Shown: in pieces, positions 1 through 7,807 of the stretch
How the letters are laid out: every line of letters begins with the position of its first letter
Numbering within the stretch: the stretch's first letter is position 1
Source of the DNA: a virus
Virus record (IMG/VR): IMGVR_UViG_3300005056_000113
Coordinates: 1-21,389 of that record
Reading direction: 5' to 3' (one strand)
DNA length: 21,389 nt
Program-made: the position numbers and the translations under genes
Notes under the pieces: model-generated
Database searches by the model: none
The model's input: the letters and a program-made list of their open reading frames with translations, nothing else
What the model was told of the DNA's origin: nothing

Positions 1-501
1 AACATCATTAAGCAATGAGTCGTCATCCCCATAAACAAGCTGCCATATCTCGCGGCGCATTGCAGGAGGAACCAGGTAACCCTCAGAAGAGCCGCCTTCA
101 CGGTGCGGGCTTCCTGGCGCAGCACTACCCAATACACTCAAGCGCGAATCTTGAGCCACCCCAAAATCACAGGATTGTTGAACAACCGTCGCAAACTCCC
201 CCATATTCTGAAAACCCATATTCTCGTCATCTTGAGAATTATTGCGAGAATAAGCAGGAGCAGAACCGCTTTGCGCTGGCACTTGCCGCCCGTCCGTTTC
301 ATCCATTGACTGGTTCAAATCCGCCATACTTTGATTGCGCTCAATTTGGCCCTGAATGTTTTCCGCTTCAACCATAAGGCCATCAAATGTTTTTTGATCA
401 ACTTCAGGCATGACACCTTCATGACTTTCGTCAGCAGCCGAAACCAATGTTTTACATTCCTGTTGAATTGCCGCTAGACGTGCTTTTAATTTCTTGTTCA
501 T
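1..501 (-). CDS. HK97-fold major capsid protein (N-terminal 167 residues, cut by window edge)
   Basis: The frame is open from an ATG at 501 to base 1, with no stop, so the C-terminal part lies outside the window. A GGAG sequence sits about 7 nt before the ATG. Residues 1-110 are charged and helical (MNKKLKARLAAIQQEC...), like the delta/scaffold domain removed from HK97-type capsid precursors. From about residue 138 the text EGGSSEGYLVPPAMRREIW matches the conserved start of the mature HK97-fold shell protein (typically E-G-G-Y-LVP followed by a helix). It follows the S49 protease gene, the usual protease-then-capsid order, and its delta domain is presumably that protease's substrate. The protease cut site is not visible as a motif but should fall between the linker (residues 85-125) and the EGYLVP segment. 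Family assignment is strong from the motif and gene order. Confidence 0.88.
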   Translation of the reverse strand, partial: MNKKLKARLAAIQQECKTLVSAADESHEGVMPEVDQKTFDGLMVEAENIQGQIERNQSMADLNQSMDETDGRQVPAQSGSAPAYSRNNSQDDENMGFQNMGEFATVVQQSCDFGVAQDSRLSVLGSAAPGSPHREGGSSEGYLVPPAMRREIWQLVYGDDDSLLNDV

Positions 502-586
502 TTAAAATCTCCAATATTTTTTCATTTTTAAGGTTATGTTCGGGAATCGTTCGACCAGCAAACCGATGCCCTGTCAGCTTTACCGT

Positions 587-1465
587 CTAGCAGTTCGTCT
601 GACTGATATTCAAAAGTTTTAATTTGTTGTGATTGTTCGCGATTGATTTTTTTGATGATGTGGCAGGACGCAATCCTAATAACGTTTTATCAATAGTGCT
701 TATGCCATCAATAAGCCCCATAGAAACAGCCTCTTCAGCAAAGTAAACCCGGCCATCTGCGTATTTTTCTAACTCCTCACGACTTATACCGCGCCCCTTT
801 ACCACCATTGATAGGAAGTCATCAAAATATACATCTACAATTCGCTGGAATTCCGCTATTTGTTCATCAGTTACCTTAGTACCCATAGCCCCGGCACTTT
901 TATGTTTTCCTGTATCGATGGCGATACTTTTTATTCCGTCCTTCTCGAACTTTTCCGAGAGGTCATAAAGCATCATTTTGGTTCCTATTGAACCAATCAT
1001 ATCCATCCTCCCCGCATAGATTTTTGACGCTTGAGAACCGAGGTATACGGCAGCGCTACACATCATCCCTTCCACTTGCACAATCACCGGCTTAATCTTG
1101 TTTACTTCTGCGATAACATCGCCCGCCTCTGCAAGACCATCAACAGAGCCGCCTGGTGAATTCACTTTCATAACAATATATTCAATATCGTCATCCGTTG
1201 ACGCGGCTAACATTGCCATTCGTATATGGTCTGTGGAAGCCAAGCCAAAGTAGCGTCCCCACATGCCAGCATTCCTGACCATCACCCCTTCCAACGAAAT
1301 AACCGATACATTGCCGACCTTTTGGACAGGCAAACCAACGCGTTCCGCATCATCAACCGGGCCTTGGGCTATTTTTGGTAAAACAGAAGACGTTAGTAAT
1401 TCTTTCCATTGTGCAAAATGATTAGGCTCCATTGCCCAAAAAAGACTAAATAAATTATGCAGCAT
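587..1465 (-). CDS. S49-family (SppA/lambda C-like) prohead protease
   Basis: This 292-aa protein is a ClpP-fold serine peptidase of family S49. An oxyanion-type glycine motif VNSPGGSVDGL is followed by VEGMMCSAAVYLGSQA, whose Ser is the predicted nucleophile, and by DTGKHKSAGAMG, whose Lys is the predicted general base. YFAEEAVSMGLIDGI near the C-terminus is also typical of the family. In phages, S49 enzymes mature the head shell by cutting the capsid precursor. It starts 11 nt inside the end of the portal gene, with AAGGA about 7 nt upstream of the ATG, so it is probably translationally coupled to portal. No extra C-terminal scaffold domain is seen; the protein stops about 30 residues after the protease fold with a Lys-rich tail. 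An 85-nt gap without a recognisable element separates it from the capsid gene. Confidence 0.9.
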   Translation of the reverse strand: MLHNLFSLFWAMEPNHFAQWKELLTSSVLPKIAQGPVDDAERVGLPVQKVGNVSVISLEGVMVRNAGMWGRYFGLASTDHIRMAMLAASTDDDIEYIVMKVNSPGGSVDGLAEAGDVIAEVNKIKPVIVQVEGMMCSAAVYLGSQASKIYAGRMDMIGSIGTKMMLYDLSEKFEKDGIKSIAIDTGKHKSAGAMGTKVTDEQIAEFQRIVDVYFDDFLSMVVKGRGISREELEKYADGRVYFAEEAVSMGLIDGISTIDKTLLGLRPATSSKKSIANNHNKLKLLNISQTNC

Positions 1466-3068
1466 TGGACTTTCCTTCTTTAAATATGTGAGTGATTAAA
1501 TTTTCAGTCATACCTATTGGTCGGCTTACTTCCCAACTCTGAACTAGCGAAGGTATTCGGTCTGCGTGGTACGCGTGAATTGCTTTTTCCCTGCTTTCCG
1601 CTATCCAGTTGTCAACAAAAGAATCTGCATTAACCGAAACACCCATGCTTTCAGATAAAAGCTTTACTGGGTTAACAAAGGAATCTCTGACTTTTCCCGC
1701 ATGCTCGGAATAAAATTGGTTAATGGCATTTACACCAGCATCACCAGACTTAGCTTTAATCTGTTCCAATCGCTTCACTTCGATTCTAGAAAGTCGCGTG
1801 GCTACATCTAAGAACACACCTTTTTGCGCAGCCGTAGCGTTTCTTTGTTTTGAAGTCGTCCCTTCTTTGTGAGCCTTTTCAACACTAACCATGTTAAGCG
1901 GCACCATTCGCAGATCACCAGCACCACTCGGGAGAGGGTTTCTGTCTTCTAGTTCCAAAATGTCATCAATGGAGAAAGCACCCAAACCAGACATTGTTTT
2001 GTAATACTTCGCTCTCGATTGCGAATCACCTCGAAGTAATGAATTAATATTCATCTTTGTATAGAAATTATGTTCTTCCACCGACATCAATTTGAAATTT
2101 GCTTCATTCTCCCAGCGAGACACCCAGGGCAATATTGCATCAGTAACAAATGAAATATTTTCTGACTCGATGTTGCTATGGGTAGATCTTTCTAAATCTG
2201 CAAGCTTATGTGGGGGGACGCGAAACCAACGGCACATTTCTTTAAGCTGAAACTTTCGAGTCTCCAAGAACTGGGCTTGATCAGGAGGTATACCAAGAGA
2301 CTCATAAGTAAGCCCTTTGTCCAAGTACTCTACCTTGTTGGATTTCCTCGCCCCCCGGTGTTTTGTATTAAATTTCTTTAAAAGGTTTTTCTTTCCTGCG
2401 GCATCTAAGTTTGAAGTTCCATCTTTGTCATAAATTATCCCGCCAAGTTGCGCTCCATTACCAAAAAACGCTGACCCGAACTCTTCGGCCGCCAACCCAA
2501 GGGCGATAGATTCTTTTGCCATGCGAACCACAGACCAGCCTTCAATACCATCAGGGGAAGGGCCGCGAATATGAAACATTTGATCTGGTCTCAGTGTTTT
2601 AGACTGCCCCGCAATGGAAACCTCATAATACAAACGCCCCCTTGAATCACGATCAATATTTACTGAGTCTGGATATATAGGCCATAACGCCGCCACATCA
2701 TTTCCAGGCTTGAATTTATACCGCTCAATCTCTGCATAACCGTTACCCCACGATAAACAGTGTGACGTCAAAACCTCCTTAAAAATAAAGGGTGTCATCT
2801 CTTCATTGGGCCTTCTTCTTAGTACACGATCCAGCCCGTGATCATTTGCAATCACCCGTTGACGGCCTTGCTCTTCATAAACCCGCCAAGATAACAACGC
2901 TATAGTTTCAGAAATTATTTTGACGCACGCCCAGAAAGCGGAGTACATCATTGCGCTATCTTCATCTACTTGCGTTCCCGCAATCGGCAACCCAAAAGAA
3001 AACGAACTTCCCCCTGCTCTCGGTGCTTCGTGGGGCGTACTTCTTGATGAAAATATTTTATCAAACAT
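1455..3068 (-). CDS. HK97-type portal protein
   Basis: The predicted protein is 537 aa. The ATG at 3068 is chosen because it forms a TAATG overlap with the small membrane gene upstream and has GAGAG about 7 nt before it; an in-frame ATG at 3134 would add 22 residues lying over that gene. Family signatures are AFWACVKIISETIALLSWRVYEE near the N-terminus (reduced here to its core AFWACVKIISETIA), YGMA-like HCLSWGNGYAEIER, and the clip/stem region HKLADLERSTHSNIESENISF, all typical of the HK97 portal superfamily. It forms the dodecameric ring at the capsid vertex through which terminase pumps DNA. The ordinary fold ends around residue 410; a further ~125 residues (from about KEGTTSKQRNA) form a helical, Lys-rich extension that many portals lack. 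Its role is not deducible from the sequence. Confidence 0.92.
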   Translation of the reverse strand: MFDKIFSSRSTPHEAPRAGGSSFSFGLPIAGTQVDEDSAMMYSAFWACVKIISETIALLSWRVYEEQGRQRVIANDHGLDRVLRRRPNEEMTPFIFKEVLTSHCLSWGNGYAEIERYKFKPGNDVAALWPIYPDSVNIDRDSRGRLYYEVSIAGQSKTLRPDQMFHIRGPSPDGIEGWSVVRMAKESIALGLAAEEFGSAFFGNGAQLGGIIYDKDGTSNLDAAGKKNLLKKFNTKHRGARKSNKVEYLDKGLTYESLGIPPDQAQFLETRKFQLKEMCRWFRVPPHKLADLERSTHSNIESENISFVTDAILPWVSRWENEANFKLMSVEEHNFYTKMNINSLLRGDSQSRAKYYKTMSGLGAFSIDDILELEDRNPLPSGAGDLRMVPLNMVSVEKAHKEGTTSKQRNATAAQKGVFLDVATRLSRIEVKRLEQIKAKSGDAGVNAINQFYSEHAGKVRDSFVNPVKLLSESMGVSVNADSFVDNWIAESREKAIHAYHADRIPSLVQSWEVSRPIGMTENLITHIFKEGKSNAA

Positions 3069-3205
3069 TAATTGGCTCTCGCTAATAGAAATGAAATCGT
3101 TAGAAAAGCACCACCCAAAAACATAGCAGTCCACGACAAACCGAATTGCAAGAACACCCCTGCACTAAATAATGAAAGCCCTGAAAAACCAAATACATTA
3201 ATCAT
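3068..3205 (-). CDS. 45-aa membrane peptide between terminase and portal
   Basis: A short frame starting MINVFGFSGLSLFSAG overlaps the end of the large terminase gene by 8 nt at its start and joins the portal ATG through a TAATG overlap at its end, so it fills the gap exactly. The peptide is almost wholly hydrophobic, with two possible membrane spans (about residues 5-22 and 25-41) and the ending LLARAN. No family can be named. Small hydrophobic ORFs at this position occur in other HK97-type modules. The exact tiling makes a real translated gene likely; it may serve partly to couple translation of portal to terminase. Confidence 0.65.
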   Translation of the reverse strand: MINVFGFSGLSLFSAGVFLQFGLSWTAMFLGGAFLTISFLLARAN

Positions 3206-4919
3206 AATCTTCGCTATCTTCTTCACCATCGCCATCCGTTAAGTCAGTTTCGTTATATATTGACTCGCCTTCCTCCTCTCTAAAGAGTGCGCGACCAATA
3301 GCCATGATGAGCGATATAACGCCATCAATTTTATTTTCTACTTTTTCTTTTCGTGGATAAATATTGTCTTTGGCATCAATCTTGGCGACCACGTTGGACA
3401 TCATCCAATTCATAACCGGGTTACCGTCATGATGTAATCGCTTCGACCTAACCGCCGCTTCAACCTCATACATTGGCTGTGACATGTTTTGCACGGTATT
3501 CCTATACTCGATAGCAATATCATCGTTATTGGCATCCTCCTTGATTTCCTGCATTAGCTGGGTTGCTCTCCAAGGGTCGTAAGCAATTTCCAATACATTG
3601 AAATCAACTAAGGCTTTTTTAACCTCTTCTCTGATAACACCAAAATCTAATTCGTCACCTTCCGTAGTTTGCAAATACCCGTCAATCGCCCAGCTTTCGT
3701 AGGCAAAAGTTGTTGTCTCTTGTACCGCAGCTTCAGGCAAAAAGAACTTGCCAAATATTGTGTAGTGTTTTTTTCCATTTCGGACTTCAGGAAATAAAAA
3801 AACCAAAGCGGCTATATCGCATTTCGACGCTAAATCTAACGCCAAAATGCAATCTTTGTTTTTAAAATCTTCTATTTTTAAACGAGAATTCTGGCACCGT
3901 CGCCACTTCAACATATTCATCCACGCAGACGAAGCGCTTACCCAGATATTAAGGTGTTTAGTTTTAAAACGATTTTGTTTTGAACTACTTTGCGCAGCTT
4001 GCCTTTGCTGAGATACTAACCATTCACGATTAACGCTTATTCCCATATTGGGATTGGCCATGATCAGCGCATCTACAGAATCCCACGAGTCCTCGTCATC
4101 AATCGTGTAAATAATCCCAAACAACTCTTCGTTGGGCAAAGAGCCATCCAACATTTTTTTAACTTCTTGGTGTTTCTCGTAGCATGGGCCGGCAATGTTG
4201 TGGCCTGCCGTGGTAATCGTTAACGCCAAAGCCTGGTCACGCGCACCCATACCTGTAATCATTGTGTCATATTGGACGCTATCGGAATGCTCGTGGTACT
4301 CGTCGCAGATATAACAAGAGGGGCTGGCCCCATCACCAGGATTGCCTATGACTGGTTCAAATTTTCCACCGGATTCTGGTATGCTCATGTTTTTGGCGTG
4401 AATTTCAACACCGTAGAACTCGCACATTTCCGGCGTTTTCTCTGCCATTATTTTAGCAGGCTTGAATACTTCCCAGGCTTGCTTTTCAGTAGTAGCCCCA
4501 CAAAATACTTCAGGAGAGTACTCGTCATCAGCCGTAAAACAAAAATTACCAATGCCCGCAGCAATCAGCGACTTCCCGCTTTTCCTTGGCAATTCGGTAT
4601 AGATTTCTCGAAAGCGCCTAAACCCTGTTTTCTTATTAACCCAACCAAAACCAGTAGTAAAAATAAAACACTGCCATGGCTCCAATTTTATAAGCTCTTT
4701 CTTACCAGCCCACCGCCCTTTGGTGTGGGGCATCAATTCGATATAATTACAGATCTTTTCGGCTTTATCAGGGTCAAACCGATAAGGCCAACGCTTCTTA
4801 GTTAAATCTTTAAGCTGTCGTTTACACGCAAGCTTTACCCATTTACAGGCTGGGATTGTACCGTCTACAACCTCCTCCGCGTAAAGCAAAGCCGCCTCTA
4901 CATGGGGCCATTGACTCAT
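3198..4919 (-). CDS. terL: Terminase large subunit (ATPase-nuclease)
   Basis: This 573-aa protein has the two-domain layout of phage TerL of the HK97/Terminase_1 type. The ATPase domain has a deviant Walker A, LPRKSGKS (residues ~110-117), a Walker B, CYICDEYHEH (~202-211, catalytic Glu 207), and a C-motif-like ALTITTAG. The RNase H-like nuclease domain shows acidic metal-ligand positions in ILALDLASKCDIAALV, in IAYDPWRATQL, and near the end in NKIDGVISLIMAIGRA. It cuts concatemeric DNA and drives packaging into the prohead through the portal. It starts with ATGA overlap on the small terminase gene, so the two subunits are translationally coupled. The C-terminus is strongly acidic (DLTDGDGEEDSEDYD). 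Confidence 0.95.
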   Translation of the reverse strand: MSQWPHVEAALLYAEEVVDGTIPACKWVKLACKRQLKDLTKKRWPYRFDPDKAEKICNYIELMPHTKGRWAGKKELIKLEPWQCFIFTTGFGWVNKKTGFRRFREIYTELPRKSGKSLIAAGIGNFCFTADDEYSPEVFCGATTEKQAWEVFKPAKIMAEKTPEMCEFYGVEIHAKNMSIPESGGKFEPVIGNPGDGASPSCYICDEYHEHSDSVQYDTMITGMGARDQALALTITTAGHNIAGPCYEKHQEVKKMLDGSLPNEELFGIIYTIDDEDSWDSVDALIMANPNMGISVNREWLVSQQRQAAQSSSKQNRFKTKHLNIWVSASSAWMNMLKWRRCQNSRLKIEDFKNKDCILALDLASKCDIAALVFLFPEVRNGKKHYTIFGKFFLPEAAVQETTTFAYESWAIDGYLQTTEGDELDFGVIREEVKKALVDFNVLEIAYDPWRATQLMQEIKEDANNDDIAIEYRNTVQNMSQPMYEVEAAVRSKRLHHDGNPVMNWMMSNVVAKIDAKDNIYPRKEKVENKIDGVISLIMAIGRALFREEEGESIYNETDLTDGDGEEDSEDYD

Positions 4920-5374
4920 ATTGCTCCAAAAGGATTTCCTTTTTTAACGTCGCCTTTACCAACATTTATTTTCGTTCGGCTAGAAGGATCAAGACCCAGC
5001 GAAGCCCCGAACGATGCGACAGCAGAGGCCGCGTCTTTAGCAATTCTTACTGCGGGGTGTGGTTTTTTTCCGCCACCAGGAGTATCAACAGAAATACCTT
5101 CAGCTTGATACATTTCAACCGCATCCTCCCATAACCGATAATTCTCACAGAAAATAACCAGATTATGTAAATCGCCCTGGGTCAGTATTTTACTTGCAAT
5201 CAGTATTGGCGCGTAATACTGCCAAGCTTCAATTGCTTTTCTGACTAATTGAGAAGGCACACCAAGATCAATAGACTCGATTACTTCAAGCTCTGGCTCT
5301 TGCTCAACCTCTCGATCTTTGCGGTATGTTCCTTCTATTAACTTAAGTGAAGTAGGCTTTTTTTTACGCCCCAT
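4916..5374 (-). CDS. terS: P27-family terminase small subunit
   Basis: The ATG at 5374 gives 152 aa beginning MGRKKKPTSLKLIEGTYRKD, the conserved start of P27-type (Terminase_4) small terminases; a longer in-frame start at 5440 adds 22 residues with no family resemblance. The body is helical (QLVRKAIEAWQYYAPIL, TQGDLHNLVIFCENYRLWEDA) and ends with the typical PSSRTKINVGKGD. It recognises the packaging site and loads TerL. The upstream Shine-Dalgarno is weak (GCGAGA directly before the ATG). Its stop overlaps the terL start as ATGA. The G-rich stretch just upstream is a candidate packaging (cos) site. Confidence 0.88.
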   Translation of the reverse strand: MGRKKKPTSLKLIEGTYRKDREVEQEPELEVIESIDLGVPSQLVRKAIEAWQYYAPILIASKILTQGDLHNLVIFCENYRLWEDAVEMYQAEGISVDTPGGGKKPHPAVRIAKDAASAVASFGASLGLDPSSRTKINVGKGDVKKGNPFGAI

Positions 5375-5564
5375 TCTCGCGCCCCAAAAAAAGTTGAAAT
5401 TTTGACAGTGTAAAAATCTGACTAGGGCGACGGTCTTCATTAATGCTGCCTATAAATAATCGACCCGCCCCCCCCCTCTCGCTGAGCGCCGACCTGCTCC
5501 GCTATCGCGCCACAACCCTTGGTACAGCATCAAATACTAACCCTCACAAGGCGATCTAGAGCCT
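5375..5564 (-). other. Non-coding gap between HNH nuclease and terS; candidate cos/packaging region
   Basis: This 190-nt stretch holds no convincing gene. It contains a run of nine C on the plus strand (5468-5476; nine G on the minus strand) flanked by GC-rich sequence, with GCGCTCAGCGAGAG next to it, and AT-rich TCGATTATTTATAGG on the terS side. HNH nuclease next to terS is the arrangement of cos-type HK97-like phages, in which the HNH protein assists terminase cutting and cos lies nearby. The cut position cannot be read from sequence alone. Confidence 0.4.
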
Positions 5565-5948
5565 CTAATGATCACTCTTTCGCATTGCAAAGCCGCCATC
5601 TTCAGTGGCTGTCTTTCTGTCGTGACACTGCTTGCACAATGATTGCCAGTTCTTTCTATTCCAAAACAAAACCTTGCACCCTTTGTGCGGCACGATGTGA
5701 TCAACCACCTGAGCTAACCTGTCTATGCCTTTCGCTAAACAATGAACACATACCGGATAACCAATCAAAAAGAACTTACTCGCGTTACGCCACTGCCGAT
5801 CATATCCACGCTGGTATGAGTTCGGCCTCAACCTGTCGCCCGCCGCCTTTCGCTTGACCTCTACCTTGATATGCTTGCTGCAAAACCTAGACCGAGTAAG
5901 TGCGCCGCACGCTGGATATGCACATAGCTTCTGAGAAGATCGAGGCAT
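5565..5948 (-). CDS. HNH endonuclease next to terminase
   Basis: The ATG at 5948 shares a TGATG junction with the preceding gene and gives 127 aa. The C-terminal half is a classic HNH/treble-clef nuclease: a zinc pair CVHC, then QVVDHIVPHKG (catalytic DH), then FWNRKNWQSLCKQCHDRKT with the Asn and His of the motif and the second zinc pair CKQC. The N-terminal part has a second small Cys cluster (CAYPACG...FCSKH). Phage HNH proteins at this position act with terminase in cutting at cos. The context (immediately before terS and a G-rich gap) supports that role here. Confidence 0.9.
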   Translation of the reverse strand: MPRSSQKLCAYPACGALTRSRFCSKHIKVEVKRKAAGDRLRPNSYQRGYDRQWRNASKFFLIGYPVCVHCLAKGIDRLAQVVDHIVPHKGCKVLFWNRKNWQSLCKQCHDRKTATEDGGFAMRKSDH

Positions 5949-7807
5949 CACTTATCAACCGAATGTATAACGATACTCCGATCATCAATGCGGCCACTAG
6001 CCGTGGTAAAACGCACTGTAATTTTATAAGGAGTTCCAGCGCTACCACCCGAAACCCACAGAACAATAACCGTCCCTACTGCATGAACAACTCCATCTGA
6101 ATCAGTTAGAGGGATAGTGTTTATGCTATGGATATCAACCAATATTCCTTCAGGTACGATCACTTGGTGAGAAACAATTAAATCCCCGCCAATCAAATTG
6201 GAAAAGCAACACCAGTAATCAAGAAAGGCATCCGGGTCTTGGTGTTTTTCTCTTTGTGAATCATCAAACACGATAACCCTACCAAGAGGAGCAAAAACAA
6301 AAGGTAAGACATTACCAACCAAAACACTAAAACTTAACGGCGTAGAATCAACCCCATCACTCCCGGAAAGAACAACAGGATTAGCTCCTATATCGCCATC
6401 CGCTGGCGTTCCAGACAGGACACCACCTACCAGCGTCAACCAAGATGGCAGAGTGGTTGACGTGAGCACCACTGCGTCGCCGTCAATATCATTTGTAGCT
6501 GGAGTAAATGAATACAAACTACCAACAGTCGCTACAGTGGGCGGGTTATTTGTAAATGTTGGTGGGTTATTTCCAGCAACCGTCGCATTAACTGTGATTA
6601 CTTGATCAGCACTCAGCGATCCATCACTAACCCGCACCGTGATATTTTGAGCGCCTTCGCTTGGAGCTACGATTGTAACCGTTGCTGTGCCATTGCCGTT
6701 ATCAACTAACGCATAACCAGCAGGCAATGAACCAACAGTAACAATTGTTAGAGCATCGCCATCAATATCATTAGTGGTAACCATATGGTTAGCGCTGACG
6801 TCAACAGTGACCGCAACAGTACTTGCACTTGTAATCGATGGAGCATTATTTCCCGCTGACGCTTCGGTGATCGTTAGTAGCATTGTATCGCTACCAGTCA
6901 ACCCTTCTGAATCAGCGGTAGAATTAAATTGTATTGTATGCGGCCCAGCGGGTATTGATCCTGTGAACGCGGTTAAATCAGGTGATACTGTCAGCGTGTC
7001 GCTATCGTCTACTACTGTAGCTGTAGCAAATAGCGCGACCAATTGAGCGTCATCTAATGCAAGGCCACCAGCGCCATTTAAAAATGATATTGGTGTATCA
7101 ATTGGGGCAGTTACAACGGGGGCGGTATTAGCGCTTGGTACTGCCGAAGCCAGAGGAATGCTTCCAAGAGAGCCCCAGACATTTAATACATTATCAAACG
7201 CCCTGACATTTCTAAATTCATACTCGCCTATTGGTAAATCACCATCACCAATAATTGAATACGATAAATCAGCATTAACTGAAATAGTAAAGCCAACAGC
7301 AGCCGCGCCACCAACGATAAAAACTTGCGGGTCATACGCAGCTTGATCATTATCAGCCGGGAGCCTATCCGATCCACTAACCAAAAAGGCAATTGATGTG
7401 GGGTTGCCAGCATCAAACACAATAGGATTGATAATATCAATCGCTTCGCGGGGCGCTACTGGATTAAATGCAGTTGCTTCGCTAGCGCTATCACCAAAAC
7501 CATTTGTTACTACAGCATTCGGCGAACCATATCGCAGAATAGAGCTTTCAATAATCGGCTCTGTTACCGTTATTTCTAAGTTAGCCCACGTTAACACCGC
7601 CGCGCTAAGTACGGCCTCATCTTGTACAAAATTAACAAAGCCGCTTAATTGATTTGCGCCAAAATTTGTTCCTTGTATGGTAATAACGCCGCCAGCTACG
7701 GCGACGCTAGAAATGGTAGGCAGTGGGTTACCTGCATTTATATTAGGCTTCCATAGATGCCCTGTGCCAACTAAATTGTTAGGCCCGAAATCATACGTTT
7801 CAGCCAT
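5948..7807 (-). CDS. IPT/Ig-like domain protein with C-terminal Gp77-like fibre-tail adaptor domain
   Basis: This is a 619-aa beta-rich protein. Residues ~30-112 look like an IPT/TIG domain (VITIQGTNFG). Residues ~113-222 form an unassigned domain. Residues ~223-318 and ~320-412 are Ig/cadherin-like (NDIDGDALTIVTVGSLPAGY). Residues ~413-500 resemble a He_PIG/dystroglycan-type repeat (PPTFTNNPP...TNDIDGDAVVLTS...LSGTPADGD). The last ~110 residues (QDPDAFLDYWCCFSN, WVSGGSAGTPYKITVRF, TTASGRIDDRSI) resemble the small phage Gp77-like fibre-tail adaptor family, normally a short standalone protein. An adaptor fused to a stalk of sugar- or surface-binding type modules suggests a tail-fibre or decoration role. 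It starts by TAATG coupling to the gene upstream. Domain calls are from memory of family motifs. Confidence 0.65.
   Translation of the reverse strand: MAETYDFGPNNLVGTGHLWKPNINAGNPLPTISSVAVAGGVITIQGTNFGANQLSGFVNFVQDEAVLSAAVLTWANLEITVTEPIIESSILRYGSPNAVVTNGFGDSASEATAFNPVAPREAIDIINPIVFDAGNPTSIAFLVSGSDRLPADNDQAAYDPQVFIVGGAAAVGFTISVNADLSYSIIGDGDLPIGEYEFRNVRAFDNVLNVWGSLGSIPLASAVPSANTAPVVTAPIDTPISFLNGAGGLALDDAQLVALFATATVVDDSDTLTVSPDLTAFTGSIPAGPHTIQFNSTADSEGLTGSDTMLLTITEASAGNNAPSITSASTVAVTVDVSANHMVTTNDIDGDALTIVTVGSLPAGYALVDNGNGTATVTIVAPSEGAQNITVRVSDGSLSADQVITVNATVAGNNPPTFTNNPPTVATVGSLYSFTPATNDIDGDAVVLTSTTLPSWLTLVGGVLSGTPADGDIGANPVVLSGSDGVDSTPLSFSVLVGNVLPFVFAPLGRVIVFDDSQREKHQDPDAFLDYWCCFSNLIGGDLIVSHQVIVPEGILVDIHSINTIPLTDSDGVVHAVGTVIVLWVSGGSAGTPYKITVRFTTASGRIDDRSIVIHSVDK

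Noticed and set aside
15-377. 120-codon plus-strand open frame
   Set aside because: It lies over the capsid gene and its product is Pro/His/Arg-rich without any family-like pattern; it is a shadow frame.
3069-3134. Longer portal start at 3134
   Set aside because: The added 22 residues overlap the small membrane gene, and the ATG at 3068 has both a TAATG junction and a ribosome site.
4272-4805. 177-codon plus-strand open frame
   Set aside because: It lies inside terL; the product is Phe/Pro/Arg-rich with no Shine-Dalgarno, and terL motifs cover the same bases.
5375-5440. Longer terS start at 5440
   Set aside because: The extra residues do not fit the P27-type N-terminus, which begins MGRKKKPT.
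6774-7652. Several plus-strand frames of 60-90 codons over the IPT/Ig-like gene
   Set aside because: They are Ser/Val/Ala-rich reverse readings of repetitive beta-domain codons, without start signals.
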